DNA of 64,000 nt from Owenia fusiformis (lineage: Eukaryota > Annelida > Polychaeta > Sabellida > Oweniidae): NCBI GenBank assembly GCA_903813345.2, contig CAIIXF020000008.1, positions 21,128,822 to 21,192,821 of the forward strand, read 5' to 3'. Within the stretch, counting starts at the first letter, position 1. The number at the start of each line of letters is the position of its first letter. This document shows positions 33,201 to 45,461 of the stretch, one piece after another. The notes below the pieces were generated by a model, which saw only the letters and a program-made list of their open reading frames with translations, was not told where the DNA came from and did not search any database. The translations under genes were made by a program, and so were the position numbers.

Positions 33201-36117
33201 ACAATTCAAACATGAAAACTCACCTAAATTTTTACCTAAAATCTAATATTCATGATTGCCCACCATTACTACGGTCCACCATTATGATGTCATGCATTAA
33301 TCATATTACCAGGTGCAGTGTCGATGAATACATAACTGTTGAAATTTGACTTTGTTCACAGTTTATAGAAGGCGTGAATACAGTTATGTTCGAATCAGAA
33401 ATGAAGATATAAATAAAAGTTGAGATTAACTTTTAATTCGACGATCATATTAATTAAGACATTTAGAATAAATATTTTATGATTCCGATCAAATGAGCAT
33501 GACCTACTTACTGAAAATCATTTGAAATCTTAAAATGGATGGATTTGCCATTAACAAAGTGAATGGACCCAAGGAAATCACATTCAAAAGATGAGTTACT
33601 GAATGACATGTACCCTGACAGTGATAGGATGTTTTGTTGTTAAGTAGTTGTATATCATTGCAGGAAATTGATTATCAATGAAGAGACATACAATACAAGG
33701 GGTAATTTCGTGTATGATTATAAACACGGGAATATACACGAGTAGTGTCACCCGTTTTTTGTACATTTGTTGTTAAAATATATATGAATAAATAAATAAA
33801 CATCTATACATCTAGTTTTGATCATCAGATCATTGCAATATTGGGTTAAATGGATCAAGTGATTATGATTCAAAAATGTATTTTATTTCGACATGAACTG
33901 GGATAGGTGGGCAGGTAAATTAGCTTGCTTAAAGTGACTTAGAATTGAGATATTTGATATTTCTATATTCTGAAATTGGTTTAACAGACTAATTGTGTCA
34001 CCACCACTGGTGGTGATATAGTTACAGTCTCCAATTTTTTGTGAATTGTGTTTTGTGGCTGGTGTTCGGAGTTTAGTGTCTGTAACAAATTGCAGGTGGT
34101 TACATTTTGAATTTTTTTCGAATTTTTTTACCTTTTTCAGTAAAATCGACATCAATATTTAGTCGACTTGGGAATGAAAGTGGGAGCTCTTCAGATGAAC
34201 CATCCTCTTCCTCGTCATCACCGAGTGTCACTATAACAGGTCTTGGAAAGATAAAACTTACTAAAGCTGGAATTGCTACTCAGGTAGACTTAAACTTTGA
34301 AATAAGAGTTTATGAATTATTTTGTGCTTGTGTTGTACTTGTCAAAATTTGCTTTCATATTTAATTTAAAACATTTCAAATTACCACAGATATGAAGAGG
34401 TAGTTGATAGGCCTATTGTGATCATTTAATCGTTAGCCTCAAATTGTTAACCCTTTTCATTTCTTGCAACTTTTAGTGTATTTGTTTTGTATTTTGGAAA
34501 AATAAATGCTTTCATGTCTTTTGGAATTTCTTTCAGGCTGGAGGTGGCTCACCTGGAGTATTTGGTCGCCTGGGAGGAAATACACTGAAACACACAGCTA
34601 CATCAACTATTGATGAACTTGAAGATAGCGTTGACAGTGATTCTGAGGAGGACTCAGTTGAAAGACTACCATATGCAGGAGTCCTAAAGAAGACCCCACA
34701 GACAAAGAGAGTTAAAAAAACAAAAATTACTTTGAAGAATCTTAAGAAGCCAACTGTTCAAGATCGATTAGGTGAAAAAGATTTACAAAGCATTCGGAAT
34801 GTTCCTTTCTTAGAATTCTTAAGGAATTCAAGAGCACTCACATAATCCAGAATATACAAAATATACTGGACGTTGTCTCATGCTATGTCAGTGAAAGCAC
34901 CGAGCAAGCTGATTAGCCTGGTAGCTCATTTGGTGGACAATTGTGCATGTTACTTAATGATTGAAGGTTCAAGCCTTATTCAGATGCCTGTCTTTTTCGC
35001 ATCAACCTTTTGTATATAATTTCGTTTATTACCCAATTTACCATATTGGTAATTCAGTTCATTGCCCAATAGGCAACCAGTTTTTCCAAGAGTGAAAAGT
35101 GATTGCTATTGGCTGTTGTGAAGCTCGAGTTTTGAACCATGCCTGTGTTTGAAATATAAAATATAAATGATAAATATTTTTCTAAAATTATATCATTTTG
35201 CTAATATTTATCATCAACTTGACCATTAATACTTTATTGATGCTTTCAGGACCTGCAAAGTCCGAGTCAGTGGTATCATCATCAACAGAAGGAATATTTG
35301 CAGCATCAACTGGTAAAGTCCCTGTTCTAAGACGTCTAGGATCTGCAAAGATACAGGCACCCTCTAGCACAACTGATAAAGCTCAACTCAAGACAAAAAC
35401 ATCACTTTCGAAAGTGACAACCTCAAAAGGTAATCTCTTGCACCACTTCCAAAATTCTCAAATGTATACATCTATACATGTATATATCATTTAATTCATA
35501 CATTTGAAGGAAAAATGATGAAATCCAATATTATGGGTTATTTGTGATTACTGATAGTGCTATTACACAACTGTTTTATATAAGCCTTGAACAGAAGCTT
35601 ATTAATTGACACATCAACTACATATAGTTGTGCAAAAATAGAGGAAACAGGAGATACTTGCATTAAGGGCAGTTTAAGTGTCTTACGACTCCTGACTCAC
35701 TTGCATCTATTGCCAGCCCTGATATCATTTACTCAAATGCTTTTGAGCCCAGCCACAATACCTTATTGCAAAGTTTAGATTATTTGAATAAATAATAGAT
35801 ATATAATTAATACTGTATATATATAAAGCAGTCATGAAGTGATTGTGTAGAAAAATGTAATATTGGACTGAACTATTGATTTCAGGTGTACAGGGTAGAC
35901 TAGTAGACTAATTTTAATTTTTTAATTAATTAATCTAATTTTAATTTAATCAATTAAATAGACTCAACTATTGATTTCAGGTGTACAGGGTAGACTAGGG
36001 GCAATTCAGGCACCAGCTTCATCTACTACTGGCAAGTCAACTACATTGGCAGCTAAGAAGAAAAGGATATCAGCAGGACTTGGAGGTGTGTTTGGTAGAC
36101 TAGGAAACCAACAATAG
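27273..36117 (+). CDS. C19orf47: C19orf47 homologue, SAM-domain protein
   Basis: Nine exons: 27273-27285, 29736-29938, 31270-31345, 31719-31862, 32323-32523, 34141-34283, 34537-34771, 35250-35429, 35981-36117 (TAG 36115-36117). All have GT-AG borders and matching phase; 443 residues, close to the human protein. Exon 2 encodes almost the whole SAM domain (about 6-70): [40 protein letters not shown] and [12 protein letters not shown]. Exon 4 has SRTINRYMN. Exon 5 has [20 protein letters not shown] and [10 protein letters not shown], the other block I recall as conserved in C19orf47. The C-terminal half is Ser/Thr/Lys-rich with repeated x-F/V-x-RLG motifs (IFSRLG, VFGRLG twice, VQDRLG, VLRRLG, VQGRLG). 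SAM domains mediate protein association; the molecular function of this family is unknown to me. Reading through the donor at 34772 gives an alternative end at 34842-34844. Confidence 0.93.
27687..27803. repeat. Short inverted-repeat element
   Basis: GGCTCCCAGAATGCAACAT at the left and ATGTTGCATTCTGGGAGTC at the right are inverted copies about 75 nt apart, in intron 1 of the C19orf47-like gene. ACACGTGT and TACGTCA motifs lie between. Confidence 0.6.
28518..29290 (+). repeat. GGCTCACACAGTGAGCC repeat family, copy 1
   Basis: Begins with the hairpin GGCTCACACAGTGAGCC, then CTATGGGATCCACCAGGCG and a CCGTCCGTC tract. It continues for about 770 nt with close similarity to 55882-56670. It lies in intron 1 of the C19orf47-like gene. 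Non-coding; superfamily unknown. Confidence 0.8.
30061..31105 (+). repeat. Diverged tandem-unit repeat (TCCCACTGAAC...GTTCGGTGGGA)
   Basis: Starts TATCCCACTGAACAAAG, then CCGTCCGTCTGTCAGGGCA and ATAACTCAAATACC. About six units of roughly 120-130 nt follow, each with AATCTTTGATAACTCAAATA, GATTTGGTTCAAATTTTATA and CAAAATGGCC. It ends GTTCGGTGGGATTTGCTAC. The ends are short inverted copies, the same plan as the 49.9-kb element but with a different unit. It lies in intron 2 of the C19orf47-like gene. Confidence 0.75.
32118..32317 (+). repeat. Perfect-looking 100-bp tandem duplication before an acceptor
   Basis: Two adjacent 100-nt copies beginning TGATTATGCTTC differ at about one base (TTCTTG vs TTCGTG). 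The second runs straight into the acceptor of exon 32323-32523. The near-identity implies a very recent event, or an assembly artefact. Confidence 0.85.
35866..35912 (+). other. Duplicated decoy acceptor of the last C19orf47-like exon
   Basis: ACTATTGATTTCAG|GTGTACAGGGTAGACTAG occurs here and again at the real acceptor (35967-35999). Splicing at 35885 would give GVQGRLVD and then TAA at 35909-35911. Confidence 0.7.
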
Positions 36118-37749
36118 GATATTATTCCACATTTATTTATACCTGAGTGTGCTCTACATTACTGAACTTGATATTTTGCTGATTGGTCTCAAATGGATAT
36201 TGTTCCACTGAGAAAATGAGGATATATTAGAACTGGGCCAAGAGGGCTGGATGATAAATTACAGTATTGAATGGAGTATTTAATTCCTGGCTAAATTATA
36301 AAAATGACATTTTGTGTGAAGACATTCTTGAACACATCTTTGGTGGTGTCAGTATAACCATTTGGTAGTACTTGGCATGAACAATGCATTGATGTTACCA
36401 GGTTTTGGAGCTTCAGATGAGTTAAGCTGAAATCTCTCCAAAACAGTGCCATGTTCTATTCATTCTGAATCACTGTTGATATTGCTTTTTATTGTAACAG
36501 CTAGATAAAGTCTTTGGCATCAATGTCTTATAGTGATTCAGATGAAGCATTGTGTTTTATTATATACCCAATATGTAACACTAATCCTGATTGGTCAATA
36601 CCTAGTCACGTGTTCCGAAATAGATTTACTATTTCCCTCGGAAAGTTATATTCCCTCAAATGTGACGTCAGCGGGAATATACATTTGAACTATTGCCCGC
36701 TGACGTCACAATTGCAAGTTCTATTACCCTTGGAAGCGTCTGCGCATCATCACTGCGCAGACGAAAAACAGAAAAATGGAGGATGAGCACAAACACAAAT
36801 CAACTCCGTTCACCATGACAGACGTGCGTGAACGATACAATATAAGCAACATGTATAAAGTTCCCTAAGCTCAATACGTCTGTGTAATTTCAAGTGTTAT
36901 GATAATCTATTCCGCGTGTTAAACGCGATTGAATTTGTCAAGTGAGAGTCTCAGAGGCAAACATTTCTGTTGAGCATCTGATGACGTCACAGCTTATAAT
37001 GCTAACAATGGACCCGGGGAGGGGGCTTTCTAAATTTGGAGCAATAGTGTAAATGATTTCCCCTTGGGAATATCCTCTACAATGTACTATTCCCTCAGCC
37101 TGCGGCTTCGGGAATAGTACATTGTAGAGGATATTCCCTCGGGGAAATAATTTACACTATTGCCCTCAATGGCAGTCACTATTTGTATAATATTATCAGT
37201 GTGGAGCAATCTAACCTTATGGATCTCATGTTATATAAAGTCTTATATCAAGAATAACACAATGAAATTGCGAGCATTTGAAGTGAAAGACATATGGCCT
37301 TACAGCTTGTTCAGAAGTCATGTCTCAAGAATCACAATTAAATGTGTGGCTGTACAGTGTACAGTCTGTTCAAAAGTAGCCGACCATTCATAAAAGTGGC
37401 CCTACTTTTAGTTTAGTGTGTGTATAGAATCATATAGAGTGCTGTACATAACTGATGTATATTATTTATTATGATTTTGTTTAGATTTAATTGGTCAAGG
37501 ATTAATAATTGTTTCTTATTTCATTATTACTTAGAGTGATGTTATTAAAATAGGTGATTGTGGTGTTTGAGCTTAATTTAATAATATAATGTACATCCCC
37601 AGGTTTCATTAGAATTTCTTAGAGCAGGCAAAGCAAATAATAGGCTAAAAATTATCATTTTGATATGGAACAGTTGTAAAAGTTTGTAAAAACAACCAAA
37701 CAAAATGGCCTATGCTGCTTTTGAAATCCCTAACATATACGATCGCTCA
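36118..37749. other. 3' UTR and inverted repeats after C19orf47-like gene
   Basis: The 3' UTR end is not clear. TGTGACGTCAGCGGG (36661) faces CCCGCTGACGTCACA (36696-36710), a perfect inverted pair containing CRE-like TGACGTCA. GCGTCTGCGCA/TGCGCAGACG follows at 36738-36765. A 123-bp hairpin lies at 37041-37163 (GCAATAGTGTAAAT ends, TATTCCC/GGGAATA inside). Together they may be one larger MITE of about 36560-37170. Confidence 0.5.
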
Positions 37750-38195
37750 TTTATATGGAATATGAAGAAGGAAGTTACCATTTCACCACCAGGTGGCTTA
37801 TTCGGGTCAGATAATATGACTGGGTATTAGGATGTTCCCTTAAACTAGAATATTTATCAGTTGTAGTGGTTCATTGCCCTATTATGTATCTGATAAAATA
37901 TGTCCAATAAAAGAAAATATTATCTGTCCAATACAAAAAAAGATATTTCACTTTTTGTGGTTTTATAACATGGGGTCTATGGAGAATAATCAGAATATCC
38001 CCGACCTTGAAGTCACATTTTCAAAGAAAATTAAATTTTCAAAGTTATGAAACATGTCAAACAGTTTTTAAAACTACATTTCTAGATGTAATTTTACATG
38101 GAGATCTCAAATATGATATCACTTTGACTGAATTTTGAATTTTTAAAAACACTAATCAAGATTATTTCTACTTGCATCTAGTCTATCAGTAACTA
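37750..38195. mobile_element. Second copy of the 11.8-kb MITE, inverted
   Basis: Shares, in reverse complement, the CACCACCAGGTGGCTTATTCGGG, AGATATTTCACTTTTTGTG, CATTTCTAGATGTAATTTTA and AATCAAGATTATTTCTACTTG blocks with 11813-12205. The ends are more decayed. It includes an AATAAA at 37903-37908. Confidence 0.6.
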
Positions 38196-40302
38196 CCAGT
38201 AATTTCCTTGATTTCAGTATGCTCTCAAATATTTTTTCACAGTCTGGTCAGGAAGATTGATGAAACACTTTTGTTATTAACAAGTTAGTTTTCGATTAAG
38301 GAATTAATTCTTCAGAATCCTCTGAAAAATTTTGGAAATATTCAGGTAAAAGAGATTACTTTATGCTTTCTTTTATGAGATTTCTTAACTCAGGCTTGGT
38401 TAAAAGACAAATGAATGCAAAATACAGAGACATGAATGTGCAATGTGGATAACATAAATGAACAATACAAGACGCTATAACAACGTTTGATGTAGGAGAG
38501 TTTGAAGTAATCAGAAGTGGTTATCACACCACTAAAAACATTATCTACATCAGTTGTAATTATTTTCCAATGTACGGTATTAATCGTTTCTGGATGTAAC
38601 AGAGGCCAGAAATATCAAATATATCTGTGTGGAAAACAGTTTGGATTTTAAGACCCAACAAAATTCTTCACTCATTGTACATTTAATGCAAATTCAAACC
38701 TTATTTAATCCATTTATTGCATTGTACCTCAAAAACTGAAGTTGATTTTTTCTATTTAAATCCCTAGTTTGCTGTGCGTTGCAAGTAAATGTAAATATTT
38801 TTATTCATTAAACTTTTGAATGTATTGTACATGTATAACAATTTACAATAATGATGAATTGTAAAGTAAAAAATAGGATGTTTAGTATATCATTTCTTGC
38901 TCTAAAAGAAGCTTTTTGATGGAGAATATTAGAATTTTAATGTGCCCCAGTTTCTATTTTGCCATTTAAAACATACCTATGAATTAAAAGTACAACTGCA
39001 TATCTATTGACTCAATGGGGCATTTACTTTTTAAATAATGATAATGAATAATATAATGAATTTGTTTTGTTATGTGCTATATTGTTGACTCATGATAACC
39101 TTTATTTTTTGTGACTTGCGTTTGGCATTAGGTGGTTGGTATCATTATTTTAATAAATAGTAACCACTAGGCTATATAAATAAGAAATGTTCACAGTAAC
39201 CTTCTACTTTGAACACATTTAAATGTTTTAAGTTTCAACAGACTTTTGGCAAGATCTGTTATCATGACAACGAATCAATGGACTTCATTCACAGCAGAAT
39301 AAGGGATCCAGGGAATGACAAACTGACAATTGCAAACAATATATACATGTATATGATTTACCTACCAATGTACAATTCCGAAATATATCATCTCCCAAAA
39401 GATCTTTCACATTTTACAGATGGAGAAAATATTTCAGATTCAAATGTCAGAAATGTGTAAATTCTCTCAAGTACAAGATGACAACGAATTAATGTGATAT
39501 GAGCCAGAAATATACTGAATTGAAACAATATTTTGGAATGGTTATTCTTTTGATTCTGTCTTTGGGACATGTAACATGTTTGTAACATAACCTTAATGTA
39601 AAGAATTAAGAAGGTTACTGTAGGCTAGGTTAAGGTTATATTGACTTATGTTCAGATAGTGGACTCTTGATTTAAATCATTTTTACCTAAATACCCATGG
39701 CATTTATAAAAAGTAAGTTTATAACTCTCTAAAATATGGTTAACATGTTAAGAACACTGGATGAGCCTAACTCATTTAAGGGCCCATGTGTGCTTTTAAT
39801 CATGTTAATCCAAATGGCCATTTATTGAAATAAATGTATTGATTTCTTAACTCTTAAAACATGAGGTAGAAATAATCAATTATGATAATTAACATTTAGG
39901 TGTTTGAAATTACCACCATGCTAGTGTTTGGAATTGCCCCCACAAACCCTATGCCTTTAAATAAAAATAGATGTCACTTATAAATCAATTAAATTTGGAG
40001 TTATTGATATGCAGGGGTGACAGGATCCAGTATCATTAGTTCAGGGTACCATTTGGAATGACCCCCATGCTAGTGTTCGGAATTACCCCCTAAAAAACTC
40101 CTGTTTGGAATTACCCCCCAAAAATACCTTGAAATTGAAGTGGTATAACCCAAATTATCAGAATTTTTTCTGCACATATATTACAGCGTATAATACACAT
40201 AACTTATAAGTTATATATAAAATTTGATTGCAGTACAGCCAAGGTACTAAAATTTTTTGATGGAGGTGTTTGGAAACGTATTGATGTTTATTGGTCAATA
40301 TG
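38196..40302. other. Spacer, nothing recognised
   Basis: AT-rich sequence without supportable exons. A phrase GTTTGGAATTACCCCC / GTGTTTGGAATTGCCCCC recurs four times at about 39910-40120, a small degenerate local repeat. Confidence 0.4.
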
Positions 40303-40563
40303 CACTGGCGGATCTGGGGGGGGGGGGCTGGGGCCTGGGCCCAGAAAAAAAAATTGGGCCTAACAAAGTATTAGGCCAAAAAAGTGGGTCTTTTGGTCAT
40401 TACGGGGCCTTTTAAGGCTTTATTTTTTAATTTAAGGCCAAATTTTGACAAAAATTAGCCTCTAAATTTCAAAATTTGGGCCCACTTTTGCGTTTCAGGG
40501 GCCGACGTTTTTCCTCTGACCTGAAATTTGGGCCCCCCTTGTTGGTTCCTAAATCCGCCCCTG
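40303..40563. mobile_element. hAT-like MITE, copy 2
   Basis: CACTGGCGGATCTGGGGG at the start and AAATCCGCCCCTG at the end. The interior is aligned with 25983-26271 (AAAAGTGGG, GGCCTTTTAAGGC, TTGTTGGTTCC). Confidence 0.65.
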
Positions 40564-42430
40564 ATCTGTGTACATGAGATCCATTTTATTTAGCTTGTAT
40601 CGGCCACTCTAACAACAACTCCCTCAATAAAATGAATATTCTCTTTTAGCTAATGTTGGATACAGAGACATCTTTGAAACATTTCAATAACAAATATCTC
40701 CCCTTTAGATTGTCAAAATGAACTCGTTCATGAATAATTAACCTGAATGAATTAGGTCATGTAAATCCGCTATACAATATAGTTCTGTAGAAAATCCAAT
40801 GTAATTTGCAAATTTATGCATGGATCATTATTAAGTCATCAATGTTTCGTATTTTTTACACACTGGTCGAACGATTGCAGATATTTTAAGGTTGACAGTA
40901 ATCTAAATCGATAAAATTAATTTAAGGTCATCGCGTAACCCACATCTGAAATCCTTACGCACCATGCTCAATGGTCAAGTAAGGACACGGCAGAAAGTGT
41001 AATGACTTTTATCGACTAAATTTCAGACGAACATGGGATAATCATTGCATGGGATTACTTCATAACGTTTCTCCTATAACTCACAGAAGGTATGTTATAC
41101 TTTATTTTACCGTCATATGTGTTATTTGCATAAATTTTATGAGGTGGTTAGAAAATCTAGTCTACGCCAGGTTTCGGGTCAGAACGTTATAAATGGTCAA
41201 TATGACCATGACCTCAAATGAAAAAACAAGTTTCAATGTAATGTTCGTCACGTTACTGCCTTACAGTGAGTTCTTGTTTATATGATAGTTTTAAGGGTAA
41301 ACACCAATAGATAAACAGTATAAGGATGAGACTGAAACCATGTGAATCAAAAGGTAAGAAGATTTTCTCTATCAAACAGCTGATATTGATAGTTTTTCCT
41401 TTAGATCTGCTGGAGAATAATAATGGCTGCTAAGACTGTGTAAAATAAGCATTTATGGTTTGGTGGTGTTCAATATTTAATAGATAAATGAGATTATCGC
41501 ACAAGATATTACTATTTGGTATAATAATACTCGTCCGATTCATGCGGAAATGCATGTTTGTAAACACTGGGATTCCCATTGAAAAGTGCATTCTGGGAAA
41601 TCGAAATGTCAGTTTTTACGCTAAGAGTACCAAGCTGCATGTTGTTGAATAACTATCAATGTGTTTACTTTCAATAGTAGTCAAACAATATCGAACGTCA
41701 TATTTGATTTAGTATAATTTTAGTGATGTAAAGTTACAATGATTCCTTCAGTTGTAAGAAGCATAACTTCATTCAATCGTTTTTGTCGCTATTCTTGAAT
41801 AGACTCGGGAGTCGACATTGTTTTATTTTATAATTAGATCTGTAATCTTTGTTAACTTACATCATATTATTACTTTACATTTGAACATAAGTCAAAAGGA
41901 AAGTATGGTTGTATTTATCATAGTCCACACCTTGATAGGTGATGACCTTGATAAGAGTTTTGGAACATTTTTAGCAAAACGTATATATATATAGGTACTA
42001 GATAGAAATGAAAGTTAATTTTACATTAAAGATACCAAAGTCTCGGTTTAAAGGCACACTGTGCTTCACAGCCAATAAAATGGTTCAAAAATTTTTTTCT
42101 GGCCTTTTTATCTCGTCTCAGAAGCAATATTTTGTTATTCCCTATCGCCAAGAATTCTTTTAACTTTAGAAATATTAGTCAAAATGTTAATCGAAATGTA
42201 AGGAATGCCCAGTATAGGGATTTTGGTTCCAACTTGGATGTTATAAACTGTAGATGCTGTCTTTATCCAAATACAATAGTCTGTTCTAGCATTACATGTT
42301 TTAACAACTAGTTTTTTATAAGTGACTAGTAACTTGTGATTTGTTTCACTGAAGAAATCTAACCATTGGATTTGACTGGTATTTTACACTCCTCTTGCAC
42401 TTGTACAATGTGTAATTTTTTCCCATTTAG
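40564..42430. other. Spacer, nothing recognised
   Basis: No gene supported. Donor-like ATG-bearing stretches occur at about 41011-41088 (ending CAGAAG|GTATGT) and 41323-41353 (ending AAAAG|GTAAGA), but neither joins in frame to a convincing partner. Confidence 0.3.
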
Positions 42431-42523
42431 GTAAAGAAAGCTTCATCTTTGAATTCTGGGTTATTCTATCCTTCTCAAAAGACTACTACTAGCCTCTTTT
42501 TGAGTCAAGTAGAAAAATCCTCA
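42431..42523 (+). other. Isolated exon-like stretch
   Basis: Acceptor TTTTTCCCATTTAG, 93 nt open in one frame (KKASSLNSGLFYPSQK then TTTSLFLSQVEKSS), donor TCCTCAG|GTATGA. The strong splice sites and Ser-rich reading suggest a real coding exon whose partners I could not find. No family recognised. Confidence 0.3.
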
Positions 42524-42722
42524 GGTATGATACCACATCTTAAAATATTACATTAAAGCAGATATGAAATGGTATTTTTGACTAAAAGGAATCAGGGGTC
42601 TCGCGATCACTCGGATTTGCTCGAGCAATTAGCGTATTGATACTCACCTTGAATATTGGTTAAAATCCTGTATCATTTTTAACCTCCAAAAACAGCAAAA
42701 TCATGTTCAAAAGCACCTTAAA

Positions 42723-44097
42723 TCACGCCTAAACATCGCGTAAGCAGGCGTCACCGTACAGCGTCAAAAAATACAGTAGTACAGTTTTCTGTACGATGAC
42801 GAAAATTAACTGAGTTGAAGCAAAAACTGTAATGAGGGTTTTAAAAAGATTAATTAGATGAAAATAAATACGATTTCGGGTGTAATAAAAACGGCATTCT
42901 CTTAGGAATGGTTTTAACTTTCTAATTATGATAAAAGTTTTTCGAGCACTGCTCAGATTTTTTCTGACTGGATCGGCCCACATAATCGACTCGAGAGAAA
43001 AATGGTTGTTTTTTCACTTTTCGTTTGGTTATTATTTTCCCTGTCGTCTGAGAGTATGGATTATTTTTTATGAGAATATGTATTTGTTATCTACACATTT
43101 TAGAACAGATGAATATTCGGCAAATAATCATTCAGTGTATTTATTTAAAGAAGATCAGAACTGTACAGTGACGCAGTCAGGTTACAGCCGTCACCTTCGC
43201 ATTTAAGATGGCGGACAGGAAGTATTGATTTCGATATTTTTAGTTTTCATGGAATTAACTATTTGAAAGTTGACGTAATGCTTTGGTATCATTTGAACTA
43301 AAGCAGGCTTTTCTCATATGACTAACAAAGATAGCCTACACAGCCATCTTTACCCCATGCAAGATATTGCATCTTTCATCCTAAAAAGTCACACGTGCAA
43401 GATGAGATTTACTTGTGACATCCCTTGTTTTAAAACATCAATAACATAGCAACAAGAGAGTTTTTGGTTTCATGATCTTTACCGTATCATACATTTCCAG
43501 TAACCTTCCATTAAGCTGTGGAAGATATAGTTGAACTGTAGCGCCCATGCACTATATATGAACAAATGATCATACTCCAGAGTTTCCATTTCATACAATC
43601 TTAGTCTCATTTAGTTCATCAAAGCATAGCGTCACCATACAGCTGGTGCGTCACCGTACACATTTGATCTTTTTTAAATATACATAATGAATGGTTGTTT
43701 GCTGAATCTTCGCCCGTTCTAAAATGTGTAAGTAACAAATACATATTCTCATAAAAATAATCCATACTCTCAGACAGTAGGGAAAATAATAACCAAACAA
43801 AATGTGAAAAAACAACCTTTTTTCACTCTGGTCGATTATGTGGGCCGATTCACTCAAAAGAAATCCGAACAGTGCTCATAAAACGTTTATCATAATCAGA
43901 AAGTTAAAACCATTTCTAAGAGAATGCTGTTTTTATTTCACATGAAATCGTATTAGTTTTCATCAAATTAATTTTTTTAAACCCTTGTCATAGTTTTTGC
44001 TTCAAAGCAGTTAATTTGCGTTACCGTACAGAAAACTGTTCTCCGCTATTTTTTGACGCTGTACGGTGACGCCTGCTTACGCGATGGTAAGGCGTGT
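42723..44097. mobile_element. 1.4-kb composite inverted repeat (two ~455-bp arms)
   Basis: Arms 42723-43178 and 43644-44097 are inverted copies, separated by 465 nt. Each arm has GCGTCACCGTACA-type motifs at both its ends, so each could itself be a MITE. The two arms also share flanking ACGCCT and CATCGCGTAAGCAGG. ORFs in the arms (42928-43206 plus, 43651-43857 minus) are mirror images and not genes. The spacer opens with AAGATGGCGGACAGGAAGT, a YY1-like plus ETS-like pair. Confidence 0.85.
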
Positions 44098-44673
44098 AAA
44101 TAGCGTAATAAACTTTTATCTTTTTTCCATTTTGTTATTTACCTAGCATAATTCGGCATAGAATATACCTTTGGTTGGAGAAAAAAACTAGGAATTTAAA
44201 ATAAAATCTCGAAAAAACGAAGGTATTGGACCATTTTGCTACCTAATTATCGCCAAGGACAGTGGTCTTTTAAAGAAAGATGAATCAAGTACCATGCTCT
44301 TAAGGTGCAACTCCAATGCAATGGCCAAACAAGTGAGATGAAATTTTACTAGGAGATATTTACATGCAATTTAGTGACAACGACCTGACAATATAGATAA
44401 GCTCATTTTTGTAAAAATGATTAAGGATTTAAGCCTTGGACTCAGTGCATTGTGTGCTGAACCATTCCACGAAGATGTTGTTTACAAATCTTTGCATGCA
44501 CTGCACTGCAAAAAAATCATGAATCCTATATCCTCTGCATATAAAGTATAGGGTACTAGTACAATGAAACCTGTAAAGTAGAACGCCAACAGCCTATTTC
44601 ACTGTTTTATTGCGTCAGTAGAACCCCAAAAATAAGAAATCAGGAGACCATAGCACGATAGTGCAATAATTAA

Positions 44674-45371
44674 CCTTTAGCAGACCACCGGCGACCGCGT
44701 CCGCCCATTCAAAATTACCGCCAGAATCCACCGGCGGATCCGGACGACACAAATCTAACTTTTGAAAACTTTACTTTTTCCCGCCGTTCTTATGATCCAA
44801 TTAGATTGCCCGATTTATTCAGTCCTTAGTAGGTGACTTCCTGTTGACCTAGAAATGGCGATGTTTCGAAAAATATTTCTCAATTCAACAATTTAAACAG
44901 TGTTTAAGTCGTTTTTAGTGAACAAATCGTACAAAATGACGGCAAAATACGATCACAACGAAAATGTGGAGGAAATGGATTGCGATTTCGAGCTCTTTAG
45001 GCTCTTGGAAGCCGAAAATGGTCATCGAAAATAGAAACTAGAATATTTTCTGAACTGAAAAGAAGAACATTCGATCGCTGCAAATTCAGTTTTGGATTCT
45101 GACCAGACGTTGAATCTCCCCAGGGGCGAAACGGCGGATTCCGGAGGAGTATTCATGGTATATTTATGCCCAGTCGTGTTTATGTACGAAAAAAATTCAT
45201 GAGAACATTTTTCTCATGAGCCAGGCTAGTGTATCTTCCCTTTGTGAAAATTTTATCCAGATTCATTCTGTAGTTATTGAGATATTAATTATTTAGTCCA
45301 GGCATATCATTTTTGAAAAATAAGTCAGATGCGTGGGATATATTTGCTGAAATAAGTCAGAGTGCAGAAGG
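44674..45371 (+). mobile_element. piggyBac-like insertion, TTAA-flanked
   Basis: TTAA at 44670-44673 and 45372-45375 brackets 698 bp. The ends read CCTTTAGCAGACC and, complemented, CCTTCTGCACTCTGA, the piggyBac style. A short ORF at 44937-45032 starts MTAKYDHNENVEEMDCDF, acidic like piggyBac transposase N-termini, then stops. The catalytic part is absent. Confidence 0.7.
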
Positions 45372-45461
45372 TTAATAGAAAAGTATATTCATATTGTACA
45401 TGAATGACAATTGTATTAGATTTTTTTTTGCGCAATAAGCCTGTGCCCTTTTGTAATTTAA

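Noticed and set aside
34772-34844. Read-through end after 34771 as the main C-terminus of the C19orf47-like protein
   Set aside because: A good donor at 34772 joins in frame to two further exons whose RLG motifs fit the family; the read-through is kept only as a possible isoform.
42928-43857. Two similar ORFs (42928-43206 plus, 43651-43857 minus) as paralogous genes
   Set aside because: They are the two arms of the composite inverted repeat.
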